Source of the DNA: Caulobacter sp. BP25
GTDB lineage: Bacteria; Pseudomonadota; Alphaproteobacteria; Caulobacterales; Caulobacteraceae
NCBI RefSeq assembly: GCF_002737755.1
Contig: NZ_PEGH01000004.1
Span: forward strand, 310,001 to 374,000
DNA: 64,000 nucleotides
Reading direction: 5' to 3'
The position numbers and the translations under genes are program-made. The stretch's first letter is position 1, and each line of letters begins with the position of its first letter. This document shows positions 56,515 to 64,000 of the stretch, one piece after another. The notes under the pieces were generated by a model. The model made no database searches. It was not told where the DNA came from and saw only the letters and a list, made by a program, of their open reading frames with translations.

Positions 56515-56544
56515 AATCACTCGCCACAACTATGGCGAGTGATT
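56515..56544. promoter_or_regulatory. Perfect dyad in the island's divergent control region, site B
   Basis: 12-bp arms AATCACTCGCCA and TGGCGAGTGATT, again with a 6-nt spacer, 100 bp upstream of the replication gene. Its sequence differs from site A, so the two need not bind the same protein, but the identical spacer and position in an AT-richer region are suggestive. Confidence 0.55.
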
Positions 56545-56644
56545 GCGCGTCTGGCACATACGAGCATATGCCCTTCGAGAACGGCGATCAGGCCGGGCTG
56601 GTTAGGAGAACTGGATCACATGAAACAAGCGAGACAGGCGGTCC

Positions 56645-58409
56645 GTGGCTGACGCCTCGAACAACCTCAACACCGAGCCGACGGTAATCGGCATGGACAT
56701 GACGACGACGGCGCAGGGCGCCACGGAACAAGATCGGGTGGCAGGAGCCACCACGGGGACTCAGGGTAGCGGCGACGAAATCGTCACCGCGCCGCAGAAT
56801 ATTCATGAGGAACAAGACGACCTCGCGGACGAGAGTGCCGCTCAGGTCATGTCGTTTGACGATCTTGTGGCGGCGATAGCGCCGCGCGGGGTCGCTGAAC
56901 GATGCCAAAGAGGTTCTTCTTCAGGCCGTGGAAGTCGGGGTGGGCGCTGGCGAATTGGCGCACATCCAGGTGCTTCTGGGTCAGGCCACAGGCCTTGAAA
57001 AGCCTGTGCTCACAGGGCTGACGCGCGACGCGCGCAACACCATCCGGCCCTTCGGCGTGATCAGCTCGTATGAAGCTGCGGCGAAGGCCTACAGCAGCGT
57101 CCTGGACGGTTACGCCTCTCCGGAAGGCGACCTCGCCGGGGTCGTCTTTGCTCAAGAAAACTGGAACATCTTCGACCAATCCGAAGGCTACTATGTCCAC
57201 GTCAGCAAAGGAGAAATCACCAAGGACCTGGTGGAAAAGCTCAGAGGATCATGGACTGTCAAGACAGAACGCGATCAGCGCGAGGTTGTTCGTCGCTTGG
57301 TCGACCGTTATGAAATCCCTCGGTTTTTCGACGATGCTGCTGAAGGCTTGCCGACCCAGGAGTGCTTTGTCCGCTTCGACGCCAGCGCGCGGGCGCTCAT
57401 CGCAGAACCACTCGCGCGAAGCCACAAGGCCCGCTTCCGTGTTGACGTGGCGCTCTCACGGACAGCGGCCGCGCCGAGATTCCTTGCGGGCCTTGAGCGC
57501 GTGCTTCCTGATCCACGGAAGAGGCAAGCTCTGCAGGAATTCGTTGGCTGCCTAGCGCTGCGTGTCACGCCATGGCAGGACTGCGATCGGCGGATGGCAA
57601 TCCTTTGGGGGCCAGGCGGATCGGGCAAGTCTACGTTCATTGAGGTTGCGCGCTCACTCCTTCCGCCAGAGCTTGTCGCTTCTGTTCCGCCGAAGACCTG
57701 GGGCGATGAGTTCTCGCGCGCCCGCTTGGAGGGCGTGTGGCTGAACTACTGCACTGAACTGGCTGGAAACCAACTCATCGCGACTGACATCCTCAAGCAG
57801 GTGTTGTCGGGAGAGACGGTGACAGCTCGTCACCGCTACGGACAAGAGCGGGAGATCCGTCCGATCGCGTTGCATGTCGTCGCGACTAACGAATTGCCTC
57901 GCATCAGCGACAGCTCCGGAGCCCTTGATCGTCGCCTGCTTGTAATCCACTTCGATCAAGCTTTGAGCCAAGCTGAAATGGACGGTCGCTTCCTAAAGAG
58001 TTTGCGCGAGGAACGGCCCGGCATCATCGCCTGGGCGGCAGAGGGAGCCGAACGATTGATGTCTCGCGGCCACTTCGAGCTTCCTCCCGGGCATGCCGAA
58101 GCCATGCTCAGGATGAAGTTCGGCGACGATATCGTCTCGCTCTTCGCTCACACTCAGTTGGAACGGGCGCCCGACCACCGTGTCACGTCCGCAGACCTCC
58201 GAGCGGCCCTTGCCAACTACGCCGTTGAACAGGGCCACGACCGCGCGGTGGCCGCAGGATCTGGACCCATGCGCCGGCTTTCGAGCCTGATGGAGGTGAA
58301 CTACGGCGCGAAGCGATCTGCGTCGAACAACGCTCCTTTCTACACGGGTGTCGCTCTGAAACGACCACCCGCGCCGCAAGATGCTGAGACAGGCCTGGAA
58401 GGCCTGTGA
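56645..58409 (+). CDS. SF3 helicase/primase-like replication protein, frame-broken near the N terminus
   Basis: The first 81 residues (from GTG at 56645) end MSFDDLVAAIAPRG. After the G4 run at 56888-56891 the frame shifts and the next frame continues SLNDAKEVLLQAVEVGVGAG without a start of its own except GTG at 56928. Removing one G joins them into about 588 aa. The second half is a P4/D5-type SF3 helicase: Walker A ILWGPGGSGKST, downstream TWGDEFSRARLEG, motif C-like VVATNELPRI and arginine-finger region GALDRRLLVIHF. It would unwind the element's origin. The 493-aa reading from 56928 is the minimal intact part. Confidence 0.82.
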
Positions 58410-58413
58410 AACT

Positions 58414-58437
58414 GGGGGCGGCTACAACGCCGCCCCC
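58414..58437 (+). terminator. Hairpin after the SF3 helicase gene
   Basis: GGGGGCGGC and GCCGCCCCC form a perfect 9-bp stem with loop TACAAC, 4 bp past the stop, followed by TTCCCCCCCCATTTTT. It probably attenuates transcription into the next gene. Confidence 0.7.
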
Positions 58438-58466
58438 TTCCCCCCCATTTTTACAAAGAGATTGCG

Positions 58467-59645
58467 ATGAGTGAGAACAGCCCGGCGCGGCTGCCTAATG
58501 TGCTGCTTGACGCGGTAACCTTTGGCTTTCGCTTCGACCTTACCCCCTTCAGCTCCGACGCCATGGATGCGTTCCGGGGAAACCTTGGTCATCTGCTTAC
58601 CAAGGGAACGGACCGGCACCGTCTCGTTTTGGAAGTCCCCATCGGCCGCCTCGGAGAGCTCGGCTTCGCCAAAGTCGAGTTGGTGCCTGCGCTCTCAACG
58701 CCCGGCCGCTTTGGCAGCATGAGCAACGTCTCCTTCAATGGCATGCGTCTGCTGCGACGACACCTGCATGGTCAGGGCTTCACAAATCTGAGCCTGGACA
58801 ATTCCGACAACTTCATCGGGCCGATCGTTCGCCCTGTGGAGCAGTTGCTCCACGCCCAGCTGGATTTGATGGCACTGGCACTCGCGACGGTGGCGCGCGC
58901 CCTAGATGAAGCCGTTCCGGCCGGCTGCGATACTGGCGCCGTCGAGACTTGGCTCAAATCTGCCGAGGCGTGCTTGGATCTCGAAGTCCAGGACGCAAAG
59001 GAAGCGGTTCGCCGGCTACAGCGCACCGGGCTCCCGGGCCGAACCCGCTACTGCGTGGACTGGTATCGGGCCTCAGCGACGGACTCTGCTGGTGCCATCA
59101 CCGTACGTTATTGGCGCCAGCAACACGGCCCGTGCTTCAAGGTCTACGCGAAAGACCACCAGCTTCTCCGAGTTGAGATCGACTGTGCCAACAGAGCGGC
59201 CTTCCGGGCATTAAAGTGCACTCAGAAGGACGGGCATGTGGACGGCACGACCGCGCGAAAGTTATTGCTTGAGTTTGCGGAGCTAGCCGAACCGCTCCTG
59301 AACGATTTGCGTACACATGTGCTGGAAGCGGCTGACGCTACCGCGTCCGTTGACGAGTTGCTGCTGGCGCTATCGCCTTTGCTCGACCTCCGCCGAGGGA
59401 TCGGCGCGCCGACTGGACGGATCATCAAAGTCGATACGGCCAGCGCGGCCTCTGAGGCGATCGAGTCCTTGTTCACGTCGGGGGCTGTCGAAGCCACCGG
59501 CTGGCGCCATGGCCACGCCTTGCGCCGCATCCTTGATGAGCTGAGTAACCCCTCCGGCCCGTTGGTACACTCCAGCCGGCGCGCGATTTTCTGCCTCCGC
59601 CCCTCCTATGCTCGCGCTGCGGAATCGGTCGCGGAAATGACCTAG
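58467..59645 (+). CDS. Hypothetical protein, possible replication protein (gene II/X-like)
   Basis: A 392-aa soluble protein following the helicase, with GAGATTGCG before the ATG. FKVYAKDHQLLRVEIDC resembles the KxYxK...LLRxE pattern of rolling-circle phage replication proteins of the gene II/X type, but the rest (helical C terminus) is not assignable. The pairing with an SF3 helicase gene would suit a replication role; this is inference. No signal peptide or membrane segment is visible. Confidence 0.6.
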   Translation: MSENSPARLPNVLLDAVTFGFRFDLTPFSSDAMDAFRGNLGHLLTKGTDRHRLVLEVPIGRLGELGFAKVELVPALSTPGRFGSMSNVSFNGMRLLRRHLHGQGFTNLSLDNSDNFIGPIVRPVEQLLHAQLDLMALALATVARALDEAVPAGCDTGAVETWLKSAEACLDLEVQDAKEAVRRLQRTGLPGRTRYCVDWYRASATDSAGAITVRYWRQQHGPCFKVYAKDHQLLRVEIDCANRAAFRALKCTQKDGHVDGTTARKLLLEFAELAEPLLNDLRTHVLEAADATASVDELLLALSPLLDLRRGIGAPTGRIIKVDTASAASEAIESLFTSGAVEATGWRHGHALRRILDELSNPSGPLVHSSRRAIFCLRPSYARAAESVAEMT

Positions 59646-59651
59646 GAGATT

Positions 59652-59677
59652 GGGGCCGGCCACTACCGGCCGGCCCC
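59652..59677 (+). terminator. Terminator between convergent island genes
   Basis: GGGGCCGGC and GCCGGCCCC, 9-bp perfect arms with an 8-nt loop, followed on the plus strand by TTTCTATT. It separates the plus-strand gene ending at 59645 from the minus-strand lipoprotein gene ending at 59684. Confidence 0.75.
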
Positions 59678-59683
59678 TTTCTA

Positions 59684-60229
59684 TTAAGGTCGCGCCTTGA
59701 TCATGAGCTTGTCGATGAACGCGACCTTGTCGTAGCCCTTCAGCTCAATGCCGTTCAGGACGATGCGCGTGGCGGCGATTTGCTTGGGTCCACACACGTC
59801 TGAAGCCACCGCGTCGCCGAAGTCTGCGAACTTCAGGTCGACGGTCATCTCCGTCCCTTTCACCCGATCCTGAATGACGTCGTGCGCAATGTACGTCCCG
59901 TCCCCGTCCCTTTCCCACGTGAGCCTGGCGTTCGGGTTGCCCTCCATGACACCGACGAACTCGCCGACCTGCATGAGACCGACGGACGAGTCCCGAAGGG
60001 AGCCATCCGTCATCTGGACGCGCATGCACTGCCCAAGGAATTCCTTAGAGGGCCCTCCGAAACCAGCAAACAGTCCCCCTCCCTGAGATACGCCAGCCTC
60101 AGCGGCGTTGCCGCCTCCGGTCGGCGCCGCGCCATCTCCACAGCCCGCCAGCGCGAACGCCGCGATGATCTGACATGCGACCACGGCGGCGAGGCGCTGC
60201 GCTCGGCGTCCACTTTGCAAATTGAACAT
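59684..60229 (-). CDS. Island-encoded lipoprotein of unknown function
   Basis: A 181-aa protein from ATG 60229 with AGGGGACAAA upstream. MFNLQSGRRAQRLAAVVACQ then IIAAFALAGC gives a type II signal peptide with lipobox LAGC. A Gly-rich linker (GAAPTGGGNA) follows, then a beta-rich domain containing LGQCMRVQMTDGSLRDSSVG and SDVCGPKQIAATRIVLNG, with two cysteines able to form a disulfide. It would be anchored in the outer or inner membrane. Mobile-element lipoproteins sometimes block phage or plasmid entry; there is no sequence proof here. Confidence 0.7.
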   Translation of the reverse strand: MFNLQSGRRAQRLAAVVACQIIAAFALAGCGDGAAPTGGGNAAEAGVSQGGGLFAGFGGPSKEFLGQCMRVQMTDGSLRDSSVGLMQVGEFVGVMEGNPNARLTWERDGDGTYIAHDVIQDRVKGTEMTVDLKFADFGDAVASDVCGPKQIAATRIVLNGIELKGYDKVAFIDKLMIKARP

Positions 60230-60313
60230 TTTGTCCCCTGAGAGTTTCAAGAATGGGGAAAATGACACGATTAGGGGGCAGCACAATGTACTTTTGGCTG
60301 GCCCTTTCCCGGC

Positions 60314-60523
60314 ATGGATTTGGTGCAGCTCCTCGGCCAAAACGTGCGTGCCCACCGCAAGGCAAGGGGCATGTCGCAGGAGCAGCTTGCCCTCGACGCA
60401 GGCATGAAGCGCGCTTACCTGAGCGACTTGGAGCGTGGCACCAGGAACCCAAGCATCCGGGCGCTGGAGCGCTTGGCCAACGCCCTCGGCGTGCAGCCTG
60501 AGGACCTTGTACGCCGCAGCTAG
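60314..60523 (+). CDS. Small XRE-family HTH regulator (controller-like)
   Basis: A 69-aa protein that is only a lambda-repressor-like domain: MDLVQLLGQNVRAHRKARGM, recognition region LALDAGMKRAYLSDLERGTR, and ALGVQPEDLV at the end. This size and form match controller (C) proteins of restriction-modification systems and similar defence operons. It is 52 bp upstream of the PD-(D/E)XK gene on the same strand and probably regulates it. It is divergent from the lipoprotein gene. Confidence 0.85.
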   Translation: MDLVQLLGQNVRAHRKARGMSQEQLALDAGMKRAYLSDLERGTRNPSIRALERLANALGVQPEDLVRRS

Positions 60524-60575
60524 ACCGTTCTAGCTTGCTCGACTGGAAGTTGGCCCCAAATCGGACTTGGAGACC

Positions 60576-61832
60576 ATGCCCTCTCCTCAAGAGGCCTTCG
60601 ACGCCGTGGGCACTGGCCTTTCCGAACTTGAAGCGGAAATGCCCAAACTTGCCGCTCATCAGGCTGGCGCCAACCTCTACGGCTCGCCAAGGCTGAACCC
60701 GTTTGGCCTCCTGGTTCCCAATGAACTCGCGATGAGCCGCGTAATTGCCGACCTGCTGGACCCGCGTGGGAGCCATGGTCAGGGAGCACTGTTCCTCAAT
60801 GCGCTATGCGGGCTGGCAGGCTTTCGCCCCGTGACCGCGCGTGACCATGTCAAAGTCACGCGAGAAGCCATGACCCTGCAAGGTCGCCGGATCGACATAT
60901 TGATCGAGACCACGACAATGGTGCTGGGCATTGAGGTAAAGCTCGATGCCGGCCAGCAACCAAACCAACTCACCGACTATCTGGATGAGATCCGCCTGCG
61001 CGCAGGTTCCCGAGACGTCGCCCTTGTGTTCATGTCCGATCAAGAGCCGGAGACGGCGAAGGGAGAGATCGTCCAGTTGCCGCTCGCGGGCGGAAAGGAC
61101 GCCAATGACTCCTTCGCGAACCTGATCGCATCGACCGTGCCGGACATCCGCTCCGACCGCGCGCGGCGCTTCGTCGAAGACCTCATCAGCTATCTTGAAA
61201 TGGAGTTTGCCGCAGTGCCCCAGATCTCCGGCTTGGAGGCCTATGCCGAAGCTGTGGAAACCCGGTTCGCCCGTGGAGGCGAGCACCGACAGGCCATCGC
61301 GGCGGTGCTCCTCACAGCCGACCACCTTTGGGATGTGGTTGTTGATCAGATTGGCGACTATCTGCTCTCGCAGGCGAAGTCGGTTGAGGGCGACTTCGAA
61401 ACGGACCCGAACTACACGCTCAGCCAGTACGTCGATCTGGTGACCGACGCTTGGCCGATCAGTAGGCCATCCTGGCCCGAGAACTGCTGGATCGCGATCG
61501 AGGCGCAGCGGTCTGGCGCACAAAAACTGATCGTCGGCGTCAAGGCGCCAGACGGCAACAACCGCAGCGTCAAGGCAGAGCACGCCAGCTCCGCGCGGAA
61601 CCGGCTGGACGATCTGACCCAGGTCAAGGGCGGTGGGCGAACGTCGGCCTGGTGGCCCTGGTATCAGGCGATGAAGCCAGACCAATGGCACTTCTCAGAC
61701 ATTGCACGCCTCATTCTTGAGGCTCCAGGTGGTGACGTGACGCGCCACCCAGACATTCAGCAGTTGGGTGCGCTAGTGAAGGAGTTGGCGCAGCTGGTGG
61801 ATGAGCGACTTTCCTCCCCAACCTCCACCTGA
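60576..61832 (+). CDS. PD-(D/E)XK nuclease-family protein, candidate defence effector
   Basis: A 418-aa soluble protein. The N-terminal block NELAMSRVIADLLDPRGSHG and the core RRIDILIETTTMVLGIEVKL show D107, E120 and K122 in the PD-(D/E)XK order, followed by GQQPNQLTDYL, a helix often found in standalone PD-(D/E)XK proteins. The C-terminal half has an unknown domain with conserved-looking tryptophans (SAWWPWYQAMKPDQWHFSD). It follows a controller-like XRE gene and lies next to the right end of the island, a common cargo location. The start at ATG 60576 has GGAG only three bases away; a TTG at 60567 is possible. Confidence 0.72.
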   Translation: MPSPQEAFDAVGTGLSELEAEMPKLAAHQAGANLYGSPRLNPFGLLVPNELAMSRVIADLLDPRGSHGQGALFLNALCGLAGFRPVTARDHVKVTREAMTLQGRRIDILIETTTMVLGIEVKLDAGQQPNQLTDYLDEIRLRAGSRDVALVFMSDQEPETAKGEIVQLPLAGGKDANDSFANLIASTVPDIRSDRARRFVEDLISYLEMEFAAVPQISGLEAYAEAVETRFARGGEHRQAIAAVLLTADHLWDVVVDQIGDYLLSQAKSVEGDFETDPNYTLSQYVDLVTDAWPISRPSWPENCWIAIEAQRSGAQKLIVGVKAPDGNNRSVKAEHASSARNRLDDLTQVKGGGRTSAWWPWYQAMKPDQWHFSDIARLILEAPGGDVTRHPDIQQLGALVKELAQLVDERLSSPTST

Positions 61833-62261
61833 GCACGCAAAACGGCTTGGTCGGACGCACTTAGATCGGAGGAGCAGCGACGAGCATCCTCTTCCCGCCA
61901 ATTGCTCCCCAGCCTCCACGACGGTGTTTCTGCGCTTGGAGCAGCCCTGTAGTGGTCGCCTTGTTTCCCGGGAGGCCTGACGGCCAATCGGCAGGACACG
62001 CGGCACGATGCCGGCGCCGCCTCCCCTGCCTCCCCTTGCAACTTTGCACTTCAAAATGCGCCCGGCACGCAAAGCGCTTTGTTCGATCAACTGATCGCAC
62101 AGTCCCGGGACTTCCCCTGCTATGCCCCCAGGGTGTTGTCGGCGTCCATCGGGCAACTGCGGGGGATCAGCGCGCGCCCGACGCGCTCCGCGTGGCCCAA
62201 AGGCTCGCTGCGCAAGAGATTGCGGCCGATTGCGGGCCTTTGTCGAAGTCTGACCCGAGGG
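61833..62261. other. Right end of the island, no gene seen
   Basis: About 430 bp between the nuclease gene and the right attachment site. Several short open frames have no ribosome binding sites. The region may contain integrase arm-binding sites; a short dyad GATCAACTGATC occurs near 62086. Confidence 0.45.
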
Positions 62262-62309
62262 CTCTTAATCAGCGGGTCGTAGGTTCGAATCCTACTACAC
62301 CCACCATTC
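62262..62309. repeat. Right attachment site (attR), displaced tRNA-Lys 3' end
   Basis: CTCTTAATCAGCGGGTC plus a T arm GTAGG-TTCGAAT-CCTAC and CACCCACCATTC. It is not a complete tRNA because the acceptor 5' strand, D arm and half of the anticodon stem are missing. It is probably the original chromosomal 3' end, pushed away by integration. Confidence 0.9.
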
Positions 62310-62428
62310 CTTCTAAAATCAGTAGCTTAGACGGGGCCGCGCAAGCGGCCGAGAGCCGTTTAGCGAACCGGCGACGCTGACTTAACGGGAGTCTGGACGC
62401 GGCCTCCGCGAGGCTGGAAGCTGACCCC

Positions 62429-63595
62429 ATGTCCACCCTCGCCGACCCCGAACTGATCGAAGCCCTGCGCCAAACGGTGCGGGCGCTCTGCCGCGATTTC
62501 CCACCGGTCTATTGGCGCGGCCTGGACCGCGAGAAGGCCTATCCGACCGAGTTCGTCGCGGCGATGACCAGGGCCGGTCTGTTGGGCGTACTCATCCCGG
62601 AAAACTACGGCGGCGGCGGTCTTGGCCTGACAGCGGCGGCGGCGATCTTGGAGGAGGTCCACACCAGTGGCGGCAACGCCGCAGCCCTGCACGCCCAGAT
62701 GTACACCATGGGCACGGTGCTCAGGCATGGCTCGCAGGCCCAGAAGGAAAAGTGGTTGCCGCGCATCGCCGATGGGTCGATCCGGCTCCAGGCGTTTGGC
62801 GTCACCGAGCCCACGGCCGGCACCGACACCACCTCGATCTCGACCTTCGCCCGCCGCGAGGGCGAAACCTATGTGATCAACGGCCAGAAGGTCTGGACCA
62901 GCCGGGCCGAGCATTCGGACCTGATGGTCCTGCTGGCGCGCACCACGCCCAAGGACAAGGTCGCGCGCAAGGCCGACGGCCTGTCGGTGTTCCTGGTCGA
63001 CATGCGCGCGGCCAAGGGGGCCGGCCTGACGATCAAGCCGATCGCCACCATGTTGAACCACGCCACGACCGAGGTGTTCTTCGACAACCTCGTTATCCCC
63101 GCCGACAGCCTGATCGGCGAGGAAGGCAAGGGCTTCCGCTACATTCTGGACGGCATGAACGCCGAGCGGATCCTGATCGGGGCCGAGTGCCTGGGCGACG
63201 CCGCCTGGCTGATCGGCAAGGCCCGGGACTATGCCAACAGTCGCGTCGTCTTCGGCCGCCCGATCGGCCAGAACCAGGGCGTCCAGTTCCCGATCGCCAG
63301 GGCCTACGCCCAGACCCACGCCGCCCGCCTGACGATCTACGACGCCGCCGCGCGCTACGACGCCAGCCAGCCTTGTGGCGAACAGGCCAATATCGGCAAG
63401 ATGCTGGCTTCCGAGGCTTCGTGGGCGGCCGCCGACATGTGCCTGCAGACCCACGGCGGCTTCGGCTTCGCCGAGGAGTACGACATCGAGCGCAAGTTCC
63501 GCGAGACGCGCCTCTATCAGGTGGCGCCGATCTCGACGAACCTGATCCTGGCCTATGTCGCCGAGCACGTGCTTGGCCTGCCCCGCTCCTACTGA
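62429..63595 (+). CDS. Acyl-CoA dehydrogenase
   Basis: A 388-aa FAD enzyme. IPENYGGGGLGLTAAAAILE lies in the N-terminal domain, QAFGVTEPTAGTDTTSISTF and YVINGQKVWTSRAEHSDLM in the middle domain, and LQTHGGFGFAEEYDIERKFR plus the catalytic-glutamate region near the C terminus. It is similar in length and order to catabolic acyl-CoA dehydrogenases. It directly precedes a MaoC/FAS1-like dehydratase gene, with which it shares the sequence TGATG, suggesting a fatty-acid or amino-acid degradation unit. It is the first chromosomal gene right of the island. Confidence 0.94.
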   Translation: MSTLADPELIEALRQTVRALCRDFPPVYWRGLDREKAYPTEFVAAMTRAGLLGVLIPENYGGGGLGLTAAAAILEEVHTSGGNAAALHAQMYTMGTVLRHGSQAQKEKWLPRIADGSIRLQAFGVTEPTAGTDTTSISTFARREGETYVINGQKVWTSRAEHSDLMVLLARTTPKDKVARKADGLSVFLVDMRAAKGAGLTIKPIATMLNHATTEVFFDNLVIPADSLIGEEGKGFRYILDGMNAERILIGAECLGDAAWLIGKARDYANSRVVFGRPIGQNQGVQFPIARAYAQTHAARLTIYDAAARYDASQPCGEQANIGKMLASEASWAAADMCLQTHGGFGFAEEYDIERKFRETRLYQVAPISTNLILAYVAEHVLGLPRSY

Positions 63596-64000
63596 TGGGC
63601 GCGTACGCCGAGTGGATCGGTCGCCAGAGGCGGCGGACGGCGGTGCTGGAGGCCTCGGACCTGGCGCGGCTCGCGGCCGTCCTCGACCGCCCTATCTCGC
63701 CCAATGAGGTTCCGCCCGCCTGGCATTGGGCGTGCCTCGCAGAGCCGGTCAGGCGCTCTGACCTGGGACCCGACGGCCACCCCAGGCGCGGCCTTTTCCT
63801 TCCGCCGATCGAAGCGCCCCGGCGAATGTTCGCGGCGGCGGACATGCGCTTCTTCGAACCCTTGCTTGCCGGCGCCGAAACCGAACTCACCGAAACGATC
63901 GCCAACATCGAGGAGAAGGCAGGCGCCAGCGGCCCCTTGGTCTTCGTGACCGTCGAGCGGACCTTCAGCCAGTCGGGAGCGGTCGACGTCGTCGAGCGCC
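63595..64000 (+). CDS. MaoC/FAS1-like dehydratase N-terminal domain protein (partial, runs off window end)
   Basis: Starts at the ATG overlapping the acyl-CoA dehydrogenase stop (TGATG). It reads MGAYAEWIGRQRRRTAVLEA and later MFAAADMRFFEPLLAGAETE, then GPLVFVTVERTFSQSGAVDV, the pattern of the FAS1-like dehydratase N-terminal hotdog found in mesaconyl-C4-CoA or itaconyl-CoA hydratases. The remainder lies beyond base 64000. It would hydrate an enoyl-type CoA made by the preceding dehydrogenase. Confidence 0.85.
   Translation, partial: MGAYAEWIGRQRRRTAVLEASDLARLAAVLDRPISPNEVPPAWHWACLAEPVRRSDLGPDGHPRRGLFLPPIEAPRRMFAAADMRFFEPLLAGAETELTETIANIEEKAGASGPLVFVTVERTFSQSGAVDVVER

Noticed and set aside
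56588..56908. Minus-strand 106-aa frame opposite the replication gene
   Set aside because: It is antisense to the acidic N-terminal region and has no start signal; the plus-strand reading connects to the SF3 helicase.
62262..62309. Second tRNA gene
   Set aside because: Only the 3' part is present; no acceptor 5' strand, D arm or complete anticodon stem.

Overview
The window comes from the chromosome of a high-GC alphaproteobacterium, almost certainly Caulobacter or a close relative. The clearest marker is a PleC-type cell-cycle kinase whose length and phosphorylated histidine match Caulobacter PleC. A UrcA-family protein, a methionine synthase split into two genes, a TonB-dependent receptor, many secreted hydrolases and several families of short intergenic palindromes fit the same lineage. 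Most of the window is ordinary core chromosome. The exception is a 13.3-kb island between about 48.9 and 62.3 kb.

Layout. 1-5.8 kb: a tightly overlapped methionine/folate operon on the minus strand (ArsR-methyltransferase regulator, metF, a subclass B3 metallo-beta-lactamase, two metH genes), headed by a perfect 24-bp operator. 5.8-7.2 kb: a VOC protein and a 2-hydroxyacid dehydrogenase. 7.4-10.8 kb: two RTX proteins, a serralysin and a frame-broken adhesin-like paralogue with the same C-terminal export region. 11.2-16.3 kb: ettA, a TonB receptor, signal peptidase I. 16.4-26.7 kb: a small membrane protein combining a ribbon-helix-helix-like region with an EF-hand, followed by exported hydrolases (SGNH, polysaccharide deacetylase, two S9 peptidases, amidase) and a thioesterase. 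26.8-27.4 kb: a ParDE-type toxin-antitoxin pair. 27.6-30.0 kb: two acyl-CoA dehydrogenases. 30.5-37.0 kb: a hypothetical gene, pepN, pleC and a urcA-family gene. 37.0-41.8 kb: NUDIX, S1/P1 nuclease, 3D-domain protein, penicillin-acylase-like hydrolase. 41.8-47.1 kb: a sulfate-assimilation operon (cobA, DUF2849, cysI, DUF934, cysH) divergent from a LysR regulator. 47.1-48.8 kb: chorismate mutase, an AIM24-like protein, a frame-broken Hpt protein.

The island starts inside a complete tRNA-Lys(CTT) gene and ends at a displaced copy of the tRNA 3' end. It carries a tyrosine integrase, an AlpA/excisionase-like protein, an SF3 helicase/primase-like protein, a possible replication protein, small unknown genes and no recognisable virion genes, which resembles a phage satellite or small integrative element. 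Its cargo lies at both ends: next to the tRNA, a nuclease-helicase pair resembling Hachiman (hamA/hamB); next to the other end, a small XRE regulator followed by a PD-(D/E)XK nuclease. Past the island the chromosome resumes with an acyl-CoA dehydrogenase and a truncated MaoC/FAS1-like dehydratase gene.

Four genes are interrupted by single-base frameshifts inside C or G runs. This may reflect base-calling error rather than four true pseudogenes, so the affected entries give the repaired reading.
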